Source: Pagrus major (Eukaryota; Chordata; Actinopteri; Spariformes; Sparidae). From it: DNA of 64,000 nt. Within the stretch, counting starts at the first letter, position 1; each line of letters opens with the position of its first letter. The notes beneath the pieces were generated by a model. It was not told where the DNA came from. It ran no database searches and was given only the letters and a program-made list of their open reading frames with translations. The translations under genes and the position numbers were made by a program. The stretch lies in the NCBI RefSeq assembly GCF_040436345.1, contig NC_133230.1, forward strand, positions 21,152,197 to 21,216,196, in the 5' to 3' direction. This document shows positions 12,701-25,200 of the stretch, one piece after another.

Positions 12701-14005
12701 AAGACTTAACACTGTCTTCTAGCTCAATAACTACGGACTTGATTGTCCTTTAACTGTGTTTTCAAAGGAATTTTAAAATGTTTAACTCAATAATTTCAGT
12801 TACACAGTAACATCAAGTTAGCTAATATTAGCTTCCTTCATCTTTAGCTCCTGGTCATACAAGACCAGAAAATGTTGTCGCAGCAAAACCCTGGAGTGTA
12901 TCATACTGAGCAACATTTTCCATCTTTAAAAAGGAAGATTGAGTTATTTCTTTACTCAAAAGTTATAAAGTCATTAAAATGTATGTCCTCCCCTCTCTGA
13001 CTCAGTCTCGACAAAAACATACACTCAAATAAACTTGGCAAACGTAGCTCTTCTCGCAGGGCTGTTGCATTGGACTGCATTATATCATGTGTGAGCTCAT
13101 TTCACCCTGTAAGGATTCCCTCTCCGTATGACACGCGAGAAGGGAAAAAGACTTGTGCTGGACTGGACTGGGAATGACTGTTCGTCAAAGTTGGACTGGC
13201 CAGCCAGGGCTTTCAGAGGAGAGGAGACACTGAGCTAAGATGTCGCTCAAGGGTCCTCTGTGGCAATGAAGGCAGTGTACAGTGTTGAGTGGGACAATGA
13301 CTGTACTAACTGTATTCAGATCTGTCTCTGAGTTACATAAGCCTGAGCAGGGGAGAGCAGCTGAGGGGGTCGGTGCAGAAGCCACAGTACACTGGACAAA
13401 TATAATAACCACAAAGGCACTGAGGAGTGCATGAAAAGGGCTGTATTGAATGATACAGCTCTTCACAGGCCAGCAGCAGCACCGGGATCATGTGTTGCAG
13501 CTTTATTTTGCACCATAGAAATGAGTATTACAGCGCAACCAGTGTTGACGGGGAATTTCACAGGAGGTTATGTATCGATGTTATTCCCAAGTTGTTTTGA
13601 CAGCCACATACATACTCATTACTTAGAGGGAAGATTGCATCTACCAGTCAGAGCAGGTAATTGCCTCATCCCCTGTGTTGCAATGTCTCTATGCCTCCTG
13701 TCTCCTTGCAAACGTGACCTTTGAACATTGAGCTTATTAGGAAGGATCGCTGAGACCAGCATATCCACCCGGAGCAGGCCAAGAAATCAAATCAGCCTAA
13801 AGGTTAACAGTCTAGAAACTCTGTTTAATGACATGGCCTGTAGCTAACGTCACATCTCTTTTGTCAAGGAATTTGTTCTCACTTTATCAAAATGTTTATT
13901 CGCAGGAAACCACTACGGAAGGAAGAGAACGGGACGAGTCGTGGGGAGTATGCCATGAGCATCCGTAACAAGAAGGCCATGGGTACGAACAACACTGTGG
14001 TATAG
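2181..14005 (+). CDS. prima1: prima1: proline-rich membrane anchor of acetylcholinesterase (4 coding exons)
   Basis: CDS joins 2181-2273, 3132-3273, 5618-5750 and 13906-14005: 468 nt, 155 residues plus TAG (human PRIMA1 has 153). Seen: a hydrophobic signal segment (about 7-30), a Cys cluster (C38, C50, C54, C56), a proline-rich attachment domain with ten consecutive prolines (63-72) followed by RLL, a single membrane span (about 96-118) ending in CYKAIKR, and a cytoplasmic tail starting KPLRKEENGT and ending NTVV. Known of the family: the proline run binds the C-terminal helices of four AChE (or BChE) catalytic subunits and tethers the tetramer to neuronal membranes. All introns are GT-AG. 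The ATG at 2181 is chosen because MLVQDL aligns with the recalled mammalian MLLRDL; an in-frame ATG at 1992 would add 63 unrelated residues. The gene converges on unc79, as in mammals. Confidence 0.95.
2274..3131 (+). other. prima1 intron 1
   Basis: Holds a CA-rich imperfect microsatellite near 2534-2575 and a CT-rich tract (about 3094-3124) that forms the polypyrimidine tract of the exon 2 acceptor. No other gene seen. Confidence 0.7.
3132..3273 (+). CDS. prima1: prima1 coding exon 2 (Cys cluster and proline-rich attachment domain)
   Basis: Acceptor ataag follows a CT-rich tract. Encodes GELQRSCS, the C50/C54/C56 cluster, then YPPL, ten prolines and RLLGTT. This is the segment that binds AChE tails in the family. 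Ends in phase 1 before gtaaag. Confidence 0.95.
3274..5617 (+). other. prima1 intron 2
   Basis: About 2.3 kb of AT-rich sequence. Nothing coding is recognised. Confidence 0.7.
5618..5750 (+). CDS. prima1: prima1 coding exon 3 (transmembrane segment)
   Basis: Acceptor ctctaag. Encodes VAEPMVPLLTPWWMEM and then the membrane span DIIVLGTVGCASVVFLLSAI up to CYKAIK and two bases of R. The donor is gttgga, weaker than the gtaag-type donors elsewhere in the locus, but the phase joins exactly to the next exon (AG+G). Confidence 0.93.
9038..9407. mobile_element. Non-autonomous DNA element with 19-bp perfect terminal inverted repeats
   Basis: GTTACAGGAGCAATATGTA at 9038-9056 is the exact reverse complement of 9389-9407. 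The 370-base interior has no ORF and several GCTAGC/GTTAGCAG-type short repeats. This is typical of a teleost MITE; the family is not named. Confidence 0.8.
9767..9794 (+). repeat. (CA)14 microsatellite
   Basis: Perfect dinucleotide run in prima1 intron 3. Confidence 0.95.
9840..10260 (-). mobile_element. Dead 3' fragment of a non-LTR retrotransposon (reverse transcriptase C-terminal region)
   Basis: On the minus strand a broken reading frame gives LWLPV, FKVVLLLCKALHNLAPSYI, PIRTLRSS and, after a stop and frameshifts, FYGPKLWNTLPL and IRSANSLKVFK. This is the well-known C-terminal signature of fish LINE ORF2 proteins (WLPV...KIL...YKALNGLAPSYL...LRSS...LWNSLP...). The in-frame TGA/TAA stops and at least two frameshifts show it is inactive. 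L2/Rex1-like assignment is inference. Confidence 0.8.
10318..11200. repeat. Dispersed teleost repeat sequence
   Basis: Segments such as ATTTTATTTATATAGCCCAA, the CCTCTCCCAGGACAGACAG block and the CAGGAGGACGTCTGGGCAGG block read as a high-copy interspersed repeat often seen in fish genomes. No coding capacity is apparent. The assignment rests on recognition and not on a search. Confidence 0.5.
13906..14005 (+). CDS. prima1: prima1 coding exon 4 (cytoplasmic tail)
   Basis: Acceptor attcgcag. Encodes KPLRKEENGTSRGEYAMS, then IRNKKAMGTNNTVV and TAG. It matches the recalled mammalian tail (KPLRKDENGTS ... NNAVV). Preceded by an 8.2 kb intron. Confidence 0.93.
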
Positions 14006-14490
14006 ACTGTCTCCTGGTAGACGCAGGAAGTGACATCGCAATTACCGTCTCTCACCTTTCCCCTCCTCGAATACCACAATCCCTTTCTCACCCAGAATGC
14101 AACTGGGTTTTACCCGAGGTTTTCAAATAGGTAAACCTTCCCTCTTTGCTTGGCATGTTGCCCGGACTGAAGACACCATTCAGCTCACGAGGAGCTGTAA
14201 AAGATGGAAGGAAAAAAAATCAAGGCAGAAAGGACAGAGAGAAAAATCCACAAACCCCCTATGGTGTTGAAAGTGGCACAGCAGGCTGAACATTATGCTC
14301 TTAGTAACAGCAAGTGTTGCTGACAGGCTGGTTGGCTGCTGGCTGGAGAGGGACTGTCTGCCAGTCTGCCGCAGATCCAGACCTCACACACTGTTGACAT
14401 CTGCAATGGAACAACAGACAATACAGCAGCCCTGCAGTCCCACGGGCGGCCGGACAGGACAGCCCCATCACACACAATAAATAAAGTGCA
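14006..14490 (+). other. prima1: prima1 3' UTR (inferred)
   Basis: About 480 bases between the stop codon and two overlapping AATAAA hexamers at 14476-14485. The exact cleavage site cannot be seen. Confidence 0.5.
14476..14485 (+). terminator. Candidate poly(A) signals of prima1
   Basis: Two overlapping AATAAA hexamers (14476-14481 and 14480-14485) lie 470-480 bases after the stop and are the first canonical signals on the + strand there. Confidence 0.5.
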
Positions 14491-15586
14491 TGCAGTTTTT
14501 ACAGAGAATGCAACGTTTTTTATATTCCAAATCCACACACTGTCCATCTTTTGTTCTCCATTTTTTTGAGACAGATGCTCTGTGAGAGGCATGATGTTAC
14601 TGTCGGTCCTGGCTCTGACATGTGGATTCATCTGACTATGCAATTTAAAGAAATCCATAGGAAAAAAAAAAAGAGGAGCAGCGACATCAACATGGGACGT
14701 TCTGGTTGTTGTACCATGCCAAAAATGCCACCGAGGAGTTCAATGTAATATACTTCAGTCATTCATCGATTTATTTGCTCTATTTATTTATTTATTTATC
14801 TACCTTTGAATTTATTTTTCTACTCAGAAGAGAAAAAAAAACTGTCTTGTAAGTTACTCACATCTTTACAAATCCTGAACATCTTGATGAATTCATCTTA
14901 CTTCTTGATAGCTCTGTTTTTTTAAGTGAATAATTTATAAACCATATAATTCATTTGTGATGCTCCGATGCTTTAAGCCTGCTGTCAGTTTGTTGAGACA
15001 CTGATGCAGAAAACACGCTTGCTCTGCAAAGAGTTTTTTGGTATCAGTTGCTTTGTCTCTGGGAGTTTGATCTGCTTTTCTCTGTTTCCCTGAGACCTCA
15101 GATGAAGAGTCAGGGGTCTCTATGATGTGCTACGTGAATGTGTGTTTTCCAAACATTAGTTCTGTGCTGCATCATTTGCCAGCCCCCATTTGAGATTTGT
15201 CAACCCCCCTCAAAAGTTTGACCTGCTATCTCGAGTCATTTGGTTAAATCTTGCTGTCTCTGGGTCAGTTAGATGCCTTCAGTTGTGTTTTGTTTGGGTG
15301 TGACAATCTTCATTTTTCTATCTGTCAAGAAGGGCTTAGCCCATCGCTATAGAAACAGGGGACATGAGCCCAGGGCTGACCTTGCGACTGGTGAGAGACA
15401 GGAGACTTAGCCAATAGCCAGAGATCAGGTTGCACAGGATGGCCTCAGCAGGGATGTGTGTGACTCAGTGCTGTCACAGGCATCCTCCACATCCCCGCTG
15501 GAAAAACACAACTGAGCTGAACTGGAGCATCACTCAACTCTGCTCTGCTTCTTTTCTTTTTTTTTTGCTTTGTTTTTAAATTAAAT

Positions 15587-15676
15587 CTGCGTGTGTCTGT
15601 GTGTATGCGTGCGTGTGCGTGCGTGCGTGTGTGAGTGTATGTGTGTGTGTGTGCGTGTCTGTCTGTGAGTGTGCAT
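15587..15676 (+). repeat. Imperfect GT/GC microsatellite
   Basis: GT repeat interrupted by GC, AT and CT steps. Confidence 0.85.
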
Positions 15677-17618
15677 GCTGATGAGTGTACTCAGTGAGAG
15701 TGGGCTGTACTCTGTGGCTGTCAGTAAAGTATAGATATTGGCTACAAAACTGTGGAAATTTGGAAAAACACATGCTTGCATCTAAACATGCACACAGGTT
15801 ATTAGCTAACAGTATACCCCACCATGTACCTATATGAGAGAAATGATGGATGCATGAATGTAAATATTGATATTTAAATATCTGCCTTCTGGACTGTTAA
15901 TTAATGTACAGTGTAACAGAACATATGTTTATACATAGTAAAACTTAAACAATGTGCTACCATTTAGAATAATGTCAATGTTGTCATGTTGATGGAGCAA
16001 GCCATTAATGTATATATGGCAATCAATAGTACATACACAATTTATGCATTATACCAAACAGATAGAAAGATGTGCATAAGTTGATTTCATTGCTGAGTTT
16101 TTCAGTTGTAAATAAAACTGTACATAACAACAGAGCGACAGTCTATTGTGTTTAAAGATGTGCAGGGATCTGTTGTTGTGCTAAGGCAGATGAACCGGCT
16201 CATATGTGGCCAAGGTGATAAAAGTGAGACTGTTATATTTAGCCTGTGCCCATCCCTGTCCTGTCTGCACTGTGCTGTGTTGTCTTGGGCAGAGCTGTGC
16301 TGGCTGTGTCTCCTGGGCCCCCCGCAGTGGAGGACATGTTCTCAGTCTGTCTCACACAGTGCATCTTTAATGAACTGCGATCATCAGGCGTATTCCACTC
16401 CATGGGGCTTAATGACGCAAGCGTTAAAACTTATAGGTTGCATATTGTGCTAGCTGTGGGCTCAATCCATAATAATGTGACAACAGAAAATCATGGAAGT
16501 GTGTGCAGCTAAAGCAAAAAGTTGCTGTAACCAAATTTTAAAGGGAGCTATAAGAAGGTACAGAGGCTTAGTTCTTACATTAAATCAGTCGTTTCTATTT
16601 TATTTTGCACATTAACTGTAGTTAATGATGTGAAACAAACAAGGCGAGCAAACCTGTACTACACAGGCTGATGCAGAGGTGCACTGAAGAGGAATGTCAA
16701 TGAATTACAATGTGAATGAGGGACCATAGAGCACTTTGCCTTCCCTGCTTTAGATGTGCCACTTGATGGTAATGCCAATGGACACTCTGAGCAATTTAAA
16801 CATTCATGCATTGTCCAGCCAGGGCGCTGTGGATTTCATTGTAATAAAAGCAAAGTGACAGCACTAGGCAGGGGGACCAGGGATTGTCACTGTCTCAACA
16901 AGCTTTAGGAGGCTCTCAGAAGGTATTTCCATAGAGCAAATGGATGCTGGGACACAGATTCACAGAAATTTGGGGCTCTTGAAATTGTTTCTGCACAAAA
17001 ACTACTGGATATTTTGATCTGCTGCAGCCCCGCTCAACCTGCTCTTTAATCAAGAAATGTCACCAATGCACACACCTGGTGAATGAGTACAATGTGTGTG
17101 TGTATGAGTGCTCGCACAGTCCTTTCAAAGCTGACCTTCACAATCTTTGAGGACCCACTCACACCCTCTCCGCCTGAGAGGCCTTTGGTCAGCGTTAATT
17201 ACCCTCAGTACCTCCAGCTGCCTGCTCATCAGGTCAGCGCTCCCATATGGTCCTCCAGGAGGCAGCAGGCGGGCAGGCAGGGGCGGGGAAAGTGCTGGAT
17301 ACCTGTGGGACACTGATTACATAAGCTGCTGCTAATGAGAGAGGTTCTTTCGGAAAAGGGCTGTGAGTTCAAACGATCACAACGGTGGCAGTGGCTGACA
17401 GATGCAACCCCAGAGCAAGGGGGACTTGATTAAACACACACACACACCTATGCACATGCTGGGACACATGCACATAAACACCTGCATCCGTCATCACTTT
17501 AATACACACTCACACACACAGAGGCACACAGCAGGAGAGGCGCTCTTTGATGAGCCAAGACTAGAGGTTGATGAGAAGGGGCACTGCAGCCTGATTCAGC
17601 TAGCTTGGGGTCACCGGG

Positions 17619-17620
<2 letters not shown>

Positions 17621-17710
<90 letters not shown>
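17621..17710 (+). repeat. (GT)45 microsatellite
   Basis: Ninety bases of uninterrupted GT in the intergenic region between the two convergent 3' ends. It has Z-DNA-forming potential and is likely length-polymorphic. Confidence 0.97.
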
Positions 17711-17711
<1 letters not shown>

Positions 17712-18604
17712 TGTGTTTGTCTGTGTCTCAGTGTGTGTGTTCATTAGTCACATTGTGTGATATCATTATACTACTGAGTCATTTGGCACACACCTCTCAA
17801 CATGGGTGCTCTTATACATGCAGTGACTGAAAAGCAAATTTTTTAAAGAAACATATTAAAATAGAATTGGGCTTGTTTTTGTCCAATAACTTAATTTCTT
17901 CTTGCTGAATACATTTATATCATCAGATCTAATTCATCCTAAAGCTTGATAATGAAACCCTTGCAGCAGCGAAGATCAAAACAAAGATTAATGTGCTGTT
18001 CGGCTTTCTAGCCCTGCTGTCATGTCATCTGTTATTCTCAGACAAGAGCTTCGTGGTAATGCGGTTAGACCTCACAACAATGCTTAATCACAACAAACCA
18101 CATTAGGCCAAAGGTAATTGTGTTTGCTTGGTATATGGGTGGTCCAATCTGTTTCGCTGCTGCCAATGAAAAGGGGGATGGAGAAGTAAGAAGGTGGGGG
18201 CTTTCCACTTTGGGGCGAGGAGGGGGGCACAGCCGATATAGTCTTGTTTACCTCCAGTGTCTGGCTCCACCTTATCGAGTTACAAAGCCGCTGCTGCAAC
18301 TCAGATTGGCCCTCTGATCGATCGGAGCTCTGATGGCGAGAGGCAGCATGACTGACAGTCTGACAAGGATCTCAGATGGGAGCTGAGTAATGCATGTCAT
18401 GCCATTATTCCCGGAGACACCTGAGGTTCAGTTTCTCGTCCGGAGGAGTAAACAACAGAGCTGATTCTTATCGCCTGCCATCTGCATTATGGTAAACTGG
18501 ACATTTTCCACATCAGTCAGGACATCAAAGGGCAGTAAATGTCACATTTGAATTTCGGAGGCGTTGCAATTGGCAATTCATGTGAAATGACAAAGTGTCT
18601 CAAG

Positions 18605-19031
18605 GTTTAGAAAAACTCGCACTTTATTATCCAGCTTGCAACCAAGCAACTTAAAAAGTGTTAGAATATGAATGTCACAGAGTGAGCATGTCTAAGATTC
18701 AACAAGCGTTTGCTTTCAGACCCTCACTATTACTAACACGGGTCTATAGAAACCGTCTTAGTCATCTACTGACTCTTCAAATCTGTTGAATACAACAGTT
18801 AGGCACCGGATACAATTATCCCACACATCCAGCCAAACCTTTAATTATCAGCTCCAGTGCTAGAACCTTAAAATAGCATAGATTTACTGTACATATACAG
18901 GTATTATACTAAAGGTGCTGAAAATTATTTAGTCCCACACAGCATCATTTTACATGAGTCCTTTTTTTGGTCGGAGAGGATGCATGCAGGTCTTAGGACC
19001 CAGACTGGACCAGAGGTGACCGCAGAGCAGG
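18605..19031 (-). other. unc79: unc79 3' UTR (inferred)
   Basis: About 425 bases from the stop to the region after an AATAAA on the minus strand. No coding feature is seen in it. Confidence 0.5.
18623..18628 (-). terminator. Candidate poly(A) signal of unc79
   Basis: AATAAA on the minus strand, followed by GTGCGAGTTTTTC, a T-rich downstream element. It lies about 405 bases past the stop codon. Confidence 0.5.
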
Positions 19032-19220
19032 TCACATGGGGTAGAACTGTGAGGCAGCCTCAGACGACTGGATCTCCACCTGAGCCATCTTGAACTGGGT
19101 GCACTGCAGCCATTTGCGCAGAGCGAATGGAGGAGCTCCGGATGTCTGGCCCTGCAGACACTGATGGTTCACCCGGTTCTGGATGGCCTGGAGACGCAAC
19201 TGCAGCCCCGCAGAGAGATG
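19032..19220 (-). CDS. unc79: unc79 coding exon 49 (residues 2562-2623, stop)
   Basis: Encodes HLSAGLQLRLQAIQNRVNHQ through LRKWLQCTQFKMAQVEIQSS and EAASQFYPM, then TGA. Human ends QFYPL. Acceptor catcag. Confidence 0.97.
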   Translation of the reverse strand, partial: HLSAGLQLRLQAIQNRVNHQCLQGQTSGAPPFALRKWLQCTQFKMAQVEIQSSEAASQFYPM

Positions 19221-22200
19221 CTGATGAGGGAAGGAAGGGAAGATGAAAATGTTTTAGTTTGTGTCGATAGCTACTGCATTATGTTATCAATCTGTTTCAA
19301 TAATGGCACAAAGTTTATTTCAAAAGCCTTACTTTGAGGTTTGACTGAATCATGGGTAGCCACATTGGAATAAGCTATAGGAAAGAATGAAGACGGTTAA
19401 GTATTTGACTACATGTTAAGGTGATCATACTCTATATAACCATGTAGAACAGAGTTACAGCAAACCTTGACAAAAATGGTCGAGTTGCACTCCTGCAGGG
19501 CTTCCATCAAGCTAATGACATGAAGACACACCATCTCTACCATCTGAGGAAAACATATCAATCATTAATGTGATTTTCTGGAACAGAGTCACAGTTTCCT
19601 CATTGAAAATATTGAAACTAAACTCCTCTCCTCAGATTTCTCATATGAACAAGCACAACACATTTCCAAGCCTTTATCCCCACCTTAGCTAGATTCAATT
19701 GCTCCCCAGTGAAAAAGTATAAGGCAGAGCACTCACCACTTTATTGTGGGCCATGAGCTGCAGGATGCTAGGTGTAACCCGACTCCAGAACTCCAGGCCG
19801 GTGAGGATGGCGCTGGAGGAAAACTCTGTCTGGTTCTGGTTCACCAGGGACGGAGCAGCGGCCGCCTGCTCGCAGTAGATGGTCCACAGCTGGGCGAACA
19901 TGAAGGCGTGGAACAGAGAGCACATGTGCAGCACCGACGTCTGGGGACAGAGATCAAGACCAAAACAGAAAAGGCCGGTGAGGTGGTTATAGATCAGACT
20001 AACAAGACCCGGGGGAAGGGAATTTAAAGGGATTTCTGCCAGACCTTCGACTGTTCCGGGAAACCAATGAGGATGACTATAAGGTGGTCTGCGATGTGGG
20101 AGCCAGCATCGAGAGGGATGGGCATGCAGGAGGTGGAGCCCTGGTGCAGGGCACAGTGTGTGAGGGAGCCCAGAAGTAGCCAGGACAGCTGACGAATGTG
20201 GGACACACACTCGATGAACTCTTTTGGCCTGCAAAGAAAAATAATTGATCAGTTTCACTAACAGTTAGTTTGGTTTTTTTTTAAATTTGAAAAGTGAAAT
20301 TTCACCCAAAAGAAAATTCAGTCATTATCTATTCCTACCCCTGTTGCATGGTGGATGGCGGATGATAAAGCCAGGGAAGATAACGGACAACAGCTTTGTT
20401 ATCACGATGATTGCCTTTGCTGATCTCCATGGCGGCGACTTGTGCCAAGCCCACTTTCAGGTTCCCCCCGAAAGTGTCCTCATGCAGCGGTTGACAGCAA
20501 GCCTTCATATGGCTCTGGATCACAGATTTGGAATGAGGAAAAGATAAGGCTGAACAAAAGGCAAAATATGGAAAGACAAAACTCTGTATATGATAAGATA
20601 CTTAGCAAGTTGTGGCGCTCGAATGAAGACTTACTTTAAGTTTGGTTAGCGTGTGCATATCTGCAATGAAGTCCAGGAGTTCACTTATATATTGTCTCAT
20701 GCATTCCATAGCTGCTGTTGTGCACTGTCGGGAACACAAACCAGTTTATCCTTTAGGAGGAATCACAGTGGGGACTATCTTCATTTCCTGCTGTTTTATG
20801 AGGCTGATTGTAATAAGATCCAAACACACATCAACTAAAGTCTTACCCCTGGCAGTGTTGCGATCATGTGCTTTTGGATGATGGTGGATTCTGCTAGCCG
20901 TGTACCGATATCTGCACAAACAAACTGGGAAATTCAACAGAATTTTTAGAATTGTTCTCAGGATGAAACACTGTGATTTTCTTGTAAAGTGAAGTGCGTA
21001 GAAGATAGTAATTTTACCTGGACCAGCAGTAACAAGTTTGTGTCAGGCAGAGGGGACTTGAACTTGAGAGCCTGCAGAAGCTCTAACACCACAATGCGGG
21101 ACATGTAGAACTTATCTCGCTCCTGGATGTGAGGAGATAGAGAGTGGAGTAAATGTACTGATGCAGCAAGACTGCCTTTTTCTATTATCACTCTCCCTTA
21201 CTCATGCTGCGAGGAGAGCATAAACTCTGTAGTCTGAATAGAGGGGGAAGGACAGGCAGCAAGATGGGAGGGAGGGGAGGCAGGGAGACAGAGAATAGAC
21301 AGAGAATAGTGAAGCTGAGGAGTAGATTTAGGCCAGTCCAGATCTCTCCTCCCAGAGTCCCAGGCAGCTCAGATGAGGCTGTCAGGCTGCCTTCTCCCTC
21401 CCTGAGGACAGGCTGCTCTCTTTGTTCATCCCTTCCACACAAAGCCCAGCTGCCTGTTTACAAACCACACTGTCATCTTCTGGCTTCCACTTTGCCTCTC
21501 TCTTTTCTCTATGCAGTCATGTTTGCTTATGTTAGGCGCAGGCACACGCACCTCCGCTCTTACAGAACGCAGAGCTGCCTCCAACATTTCTCACCGTGTG
21601 GCTTGTTAATGTGCATACCTGTCCGCGGCACTCTCATAATTAAAAGTTGATGGAGCATGGCCGTTTGGTAAATAGCAAATCATGGGCTCTTCTTAAGCTA
21701 TGGGGCCCAGTGGCATTTGGCATGTAGTGCTGTGCATCTGTGATAAATGGTGCGTGGTGTGGCAAACTTTAGTAGCTCTGGAAAACCTGACTTTGTGTCC
21801 TCCAGAGATAACTAAAAAAAAAAATCCTCCCTGCGCTTCCCAGAAACCTCACCTCTCCATAAAACAGCTGCACAGGACAGGTTCCAAAAGCAATTGCTCA
21901 CAGTGACTCCAGCTTTTGAAAAGCGGATATTATATGGCGAGGAATTAAAGCGGGTGAGGAAAATCAATACTGCAGGAGACATAAAGCATGCCGTGTTGAC
22001 AGTGGTGGAGGACTGAGGATCCATCTGGCCCAACAGTGCAGACAGGCCTGGCTCCATCTCTGTCTGAGGCAGCCACTCAGAAACACACCATACATCCTCG
22101 GCCCTAGCACACCAACTAATCATGTTAATCAATACTGGCTGATTGCCTACTTAATCATCTGTGACACACGGCCACATTTCTGGCTGACTGGAGAGTCGGG

Positions 22201-25200
22201 GAAGTAGGTGTAGCACCAAAAGAGTGATGAGCGAGAGGCCTGCGAACAGGAGCTTTTTAACACTGCAGATTAGTTTAAAAGATTTAACTCTTTCAAGGCC
22301 ATCAGCACATGTTTTATTCAAACTCTACTCTAAAGATGTCATGTAAACACACTCATGAGTACCTTGTTGAAGGCTTTGTAGCACAGTCCACACAGTTCTA
22401 CAAGGTAGGAGAGGCTGAACATGCCATACTGGATGACAAAGCTCAGCAGCTTGGAGAAAGGCTCCAGGAGGCTCTGTAGGACGGAAGACGAGAAGAAAGT
22501 GTTTGATATTTAAGGCCAGAATTTAGGCATATCAGTGTGTAAAATTCTGCTCTGGGCTTACCCGCGTTGCATTTGTAGTTGGGATTTTCAACAGACAAAT
22601 GATAATCCTCAAGCTGGAATCCATGGGGCACTAATGAGGCAGAAAAATTGCAAATAAACAAATTGAACAATCCGAAATGTCAGCAGGTTTTAAAGTGCAG
22701 CAAATGAATGCATGGTGCATAGTCATATTCCTGGACTCTGGTGTTTTAAATTTGTCTGCAGTGATACAATTTTGCACACTAATCTGACCTCCAAGGTCAA
22801 AAGCATCAGAGTCAAATCAATTACAATTTTAAGACTGTCGAATTGAACCCGACAAGGGCACCGCTAGATGCTTTTTCCTCGAGCCATAATCACATTAAAC
22901 CATATCAGACCATGACTAAGTGAACGGAAGAGTCGATATCTACCTTGAGAGGAAGCACGGAGGGCAGTTTTGTGAGGAAGGTCTGGAACTGGTTGCAGAT
23001 GGTGGTCCACAGGTTGCTAGGAGAGTCCATTGGGAGAGCCTCCATGAAGGTAGCAATGTTTTCCAGGCAGTGCAGCATTGTGCCCCCTGCTGGCAGACTC
23101 TTCTTGTTGTTCAGGCCCTAGAGGGCACAGAGGCATAAAACCATACAAGCGTTATATAATGACATTCTATAAGCGAAGATATTTCCATTTAACTGATCAT
23201 TCAGTCCTGATCAATCACAATGCTCATGAGGAGTGCGGGGGGATTTAGGACACCGAAGCACAGATGATTGCTTAGATGAGCTCATGCACCAACGGGTCGT
23301 TATCTGTGTCAATTATTTAGCTCAACAGCAACAATAAACTGGTACAGTGGTGCAGAGTAAGGCAGGTTTTCTCGGATGCCCCCGATGATTTGTTATTTTA
23401 GATGGGCTTATGCTGTGGATGTTAGCTGGAGACACAAAAGCTTTTGCTTTGACAAGAGCTCCTCCTGCTGGTTAAATGACTCAACACAATTAGATGAAAG
23501 AAGAAATCCCACCTCGAGCAGCATGTTGAGGGCAGCAACAGAGCTCAATTCATTAAAATCGATCAGGGAAGACGCAAGTGTTCGCAGGAAACTTCCATCT
23601 GCAAAAGAAAGTTAAAAGAATGACGGTGACAATATGTCCAGTGGGATACTTTAAAATGAATATGTAAGGAAAAGCTGTCATATATGCATCTTCTGTAGGT
23701 TTCAATAAGAAAAAAAAAATCTTCACTTGCTCCTTAGGCCTTTCATACACTTGACATCATGTAGCCTATATTTTTTAAAGCTGTCTTATTAATCTTTACA
23801 AGTCAGGACTTAATATTCCATCAATGGTAGAGCCGTTAGTGCGGAGAAAAAAGGTTTAAATCAGTAATTGAATTGAATTGTGACCCTAAAATCAAAAGAC
23901 AAAGTGAAAAACTTAGTGCAACAAGGTCAAAACACACAAAAATGAGCATCTAAGACATGCTGTAAGTCTCTACAGAAATAGTGCAGGCACATATTAAGGA
24001 TTTTTGAGTTTAGTTATCAGTAGTATGAGTGGACCTTTGATGTTACTCTGGAAGAGTTGGGGCAGGATGCCATTAGGGGCCAGCTGGTGAAACATACAGC
24101 GGAGGAACTGCTTGGCTACACCTGCTACATTCCCTGGGATCAACATACTGCAAAACATCAGAGGGAGAATGGCTGTGTTGGACAGGCGGTCACACTTCAC
24201 ATCTATTATTAAACTCATCTATAAGCACACTGAATATCTGAGCACTCCAGCGTGACGGCTTTAATGTCTCGTACCTCTCAGCCTGTCCAGAAAAATTGGC
24301 ACTGGATGCCAACCTGTAAAGAAGTTAAAGCAGTGGATTAGGACTCGGGGGATGAATTATGCATGAGCACTAAGGGTGAGTTATGAAACTTCATTTAAGT
24401 GCTGTGTGGATGTAGATTGCCGGAGCGGCCGTACCTGCCCACAGACTGCATGATGTCGAGAAGCATCGGAGCAGCCAAATCAGGGCTGAGGTGGATGAAC
24501 ATGGAGAGGACGACCACTGCGAGGCTGAGAGTCTCCTCGTCGTATTCCTCCAGCACGGCTGCACAGTCCCGACACCTGGGACATCACATAGATATTAACA
24601 AGGTTGGTTTGAGCATTAAGATGACTTGTTTAAAGACAGGTAATAGCTGTTGATTGATTCATCCACCTGTCAGACATTGTGGTTGGCTGCTCATCGATGA
24701 ACTCCTCCGGCGCAGGGACAAACATGCTGACTGTGCTCGGTGCAGAGAGTAGACTGGTCTTTGTAGGACCTGAAAGAACAGTTGGCTTTTGGTAAGAGTC
24801 AGATAGTGGATGCTGAATGAGGTCAATGAGGAATAACATGTTGGTCCGTCTAAATCTGTCAACATTTACAGGGAGTGCCTGTAGTGCTATTTATCCATCT
24901 TGATTGTTTTGGTGTGAGTTGCTGAAATCTCTAAAACTAGGCAACCGACACCAAAACAATCTAGATGGATAAATAGCACCTCAGGTAAGAGGAAAAATAT
25001 GTATTTCTGATTTTGGGGTGAACTGTCCCTTTATGTGCACTAATCTGACAATCTCAAAAGAGATATTGAGGCTACTTGACTGCGTACCGATGCTACAGTT
25101 TATGGAGCTTGTACATACAGTACTATAGATATGTAGATACAATTGGATAAGTCAGTGTTTACTTTTGTTCTTTTGTTTTCTTAAATGTGTTACCACAATA

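Larger units (their letters stand above)
5751..13905 (+). other. prima1 intron 3, repeat-bearing
   Basis: This 8.2 kb intron is unique-looking up to about 9030. It then holds an inverted-repeat element (9038-9407), a (CA)14 run, a dead non-LTR retrotransposon end (about 9840-10260) and further dispersed-repeat sequence to about 11200. No expressed gene is supported. Confidence 0.7.
14491..18604. other. Gene-free interval between convergent prima1 and unc79
   Basis: About 4.1 kb. Contains a TTTA-rich run near 14778-14800, an imperfect GT region (15587-15676) and a 90-base perfect GT run (17621-17710). Mammals carry COX8C near here; no COX8-like protein was recognised. Confidence 0.65.

Noticed and set aside
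16246-16512. 88-codon open frame in the prima1-unc79 interval, considered as COX8C
   Set aside because: It has no COX8-like targeting sequence or membrane-helix signature and no flanking gene structure.
17402-17830. 142-codon open frame and antisense partner over the GT repeat
   Set aside because: Most of its length is CVCVCV/THTHTH encoded by the microsatellite.
20911-20918. Nearer acceptor (tgcag) for unc79 exon 42
   Set aside because: Its use would delete the conserved FVCA and alter the phase match with exon 41; the distal acceptor keeps both.
21204-21650. 148-codon open frame on the + strand
   Set aside because: It covers an unc79 intron between exons 40 and 41 and has low-complexity Arg/Gly then unrelated sequence; no homology recognised and no promoter or splice context.
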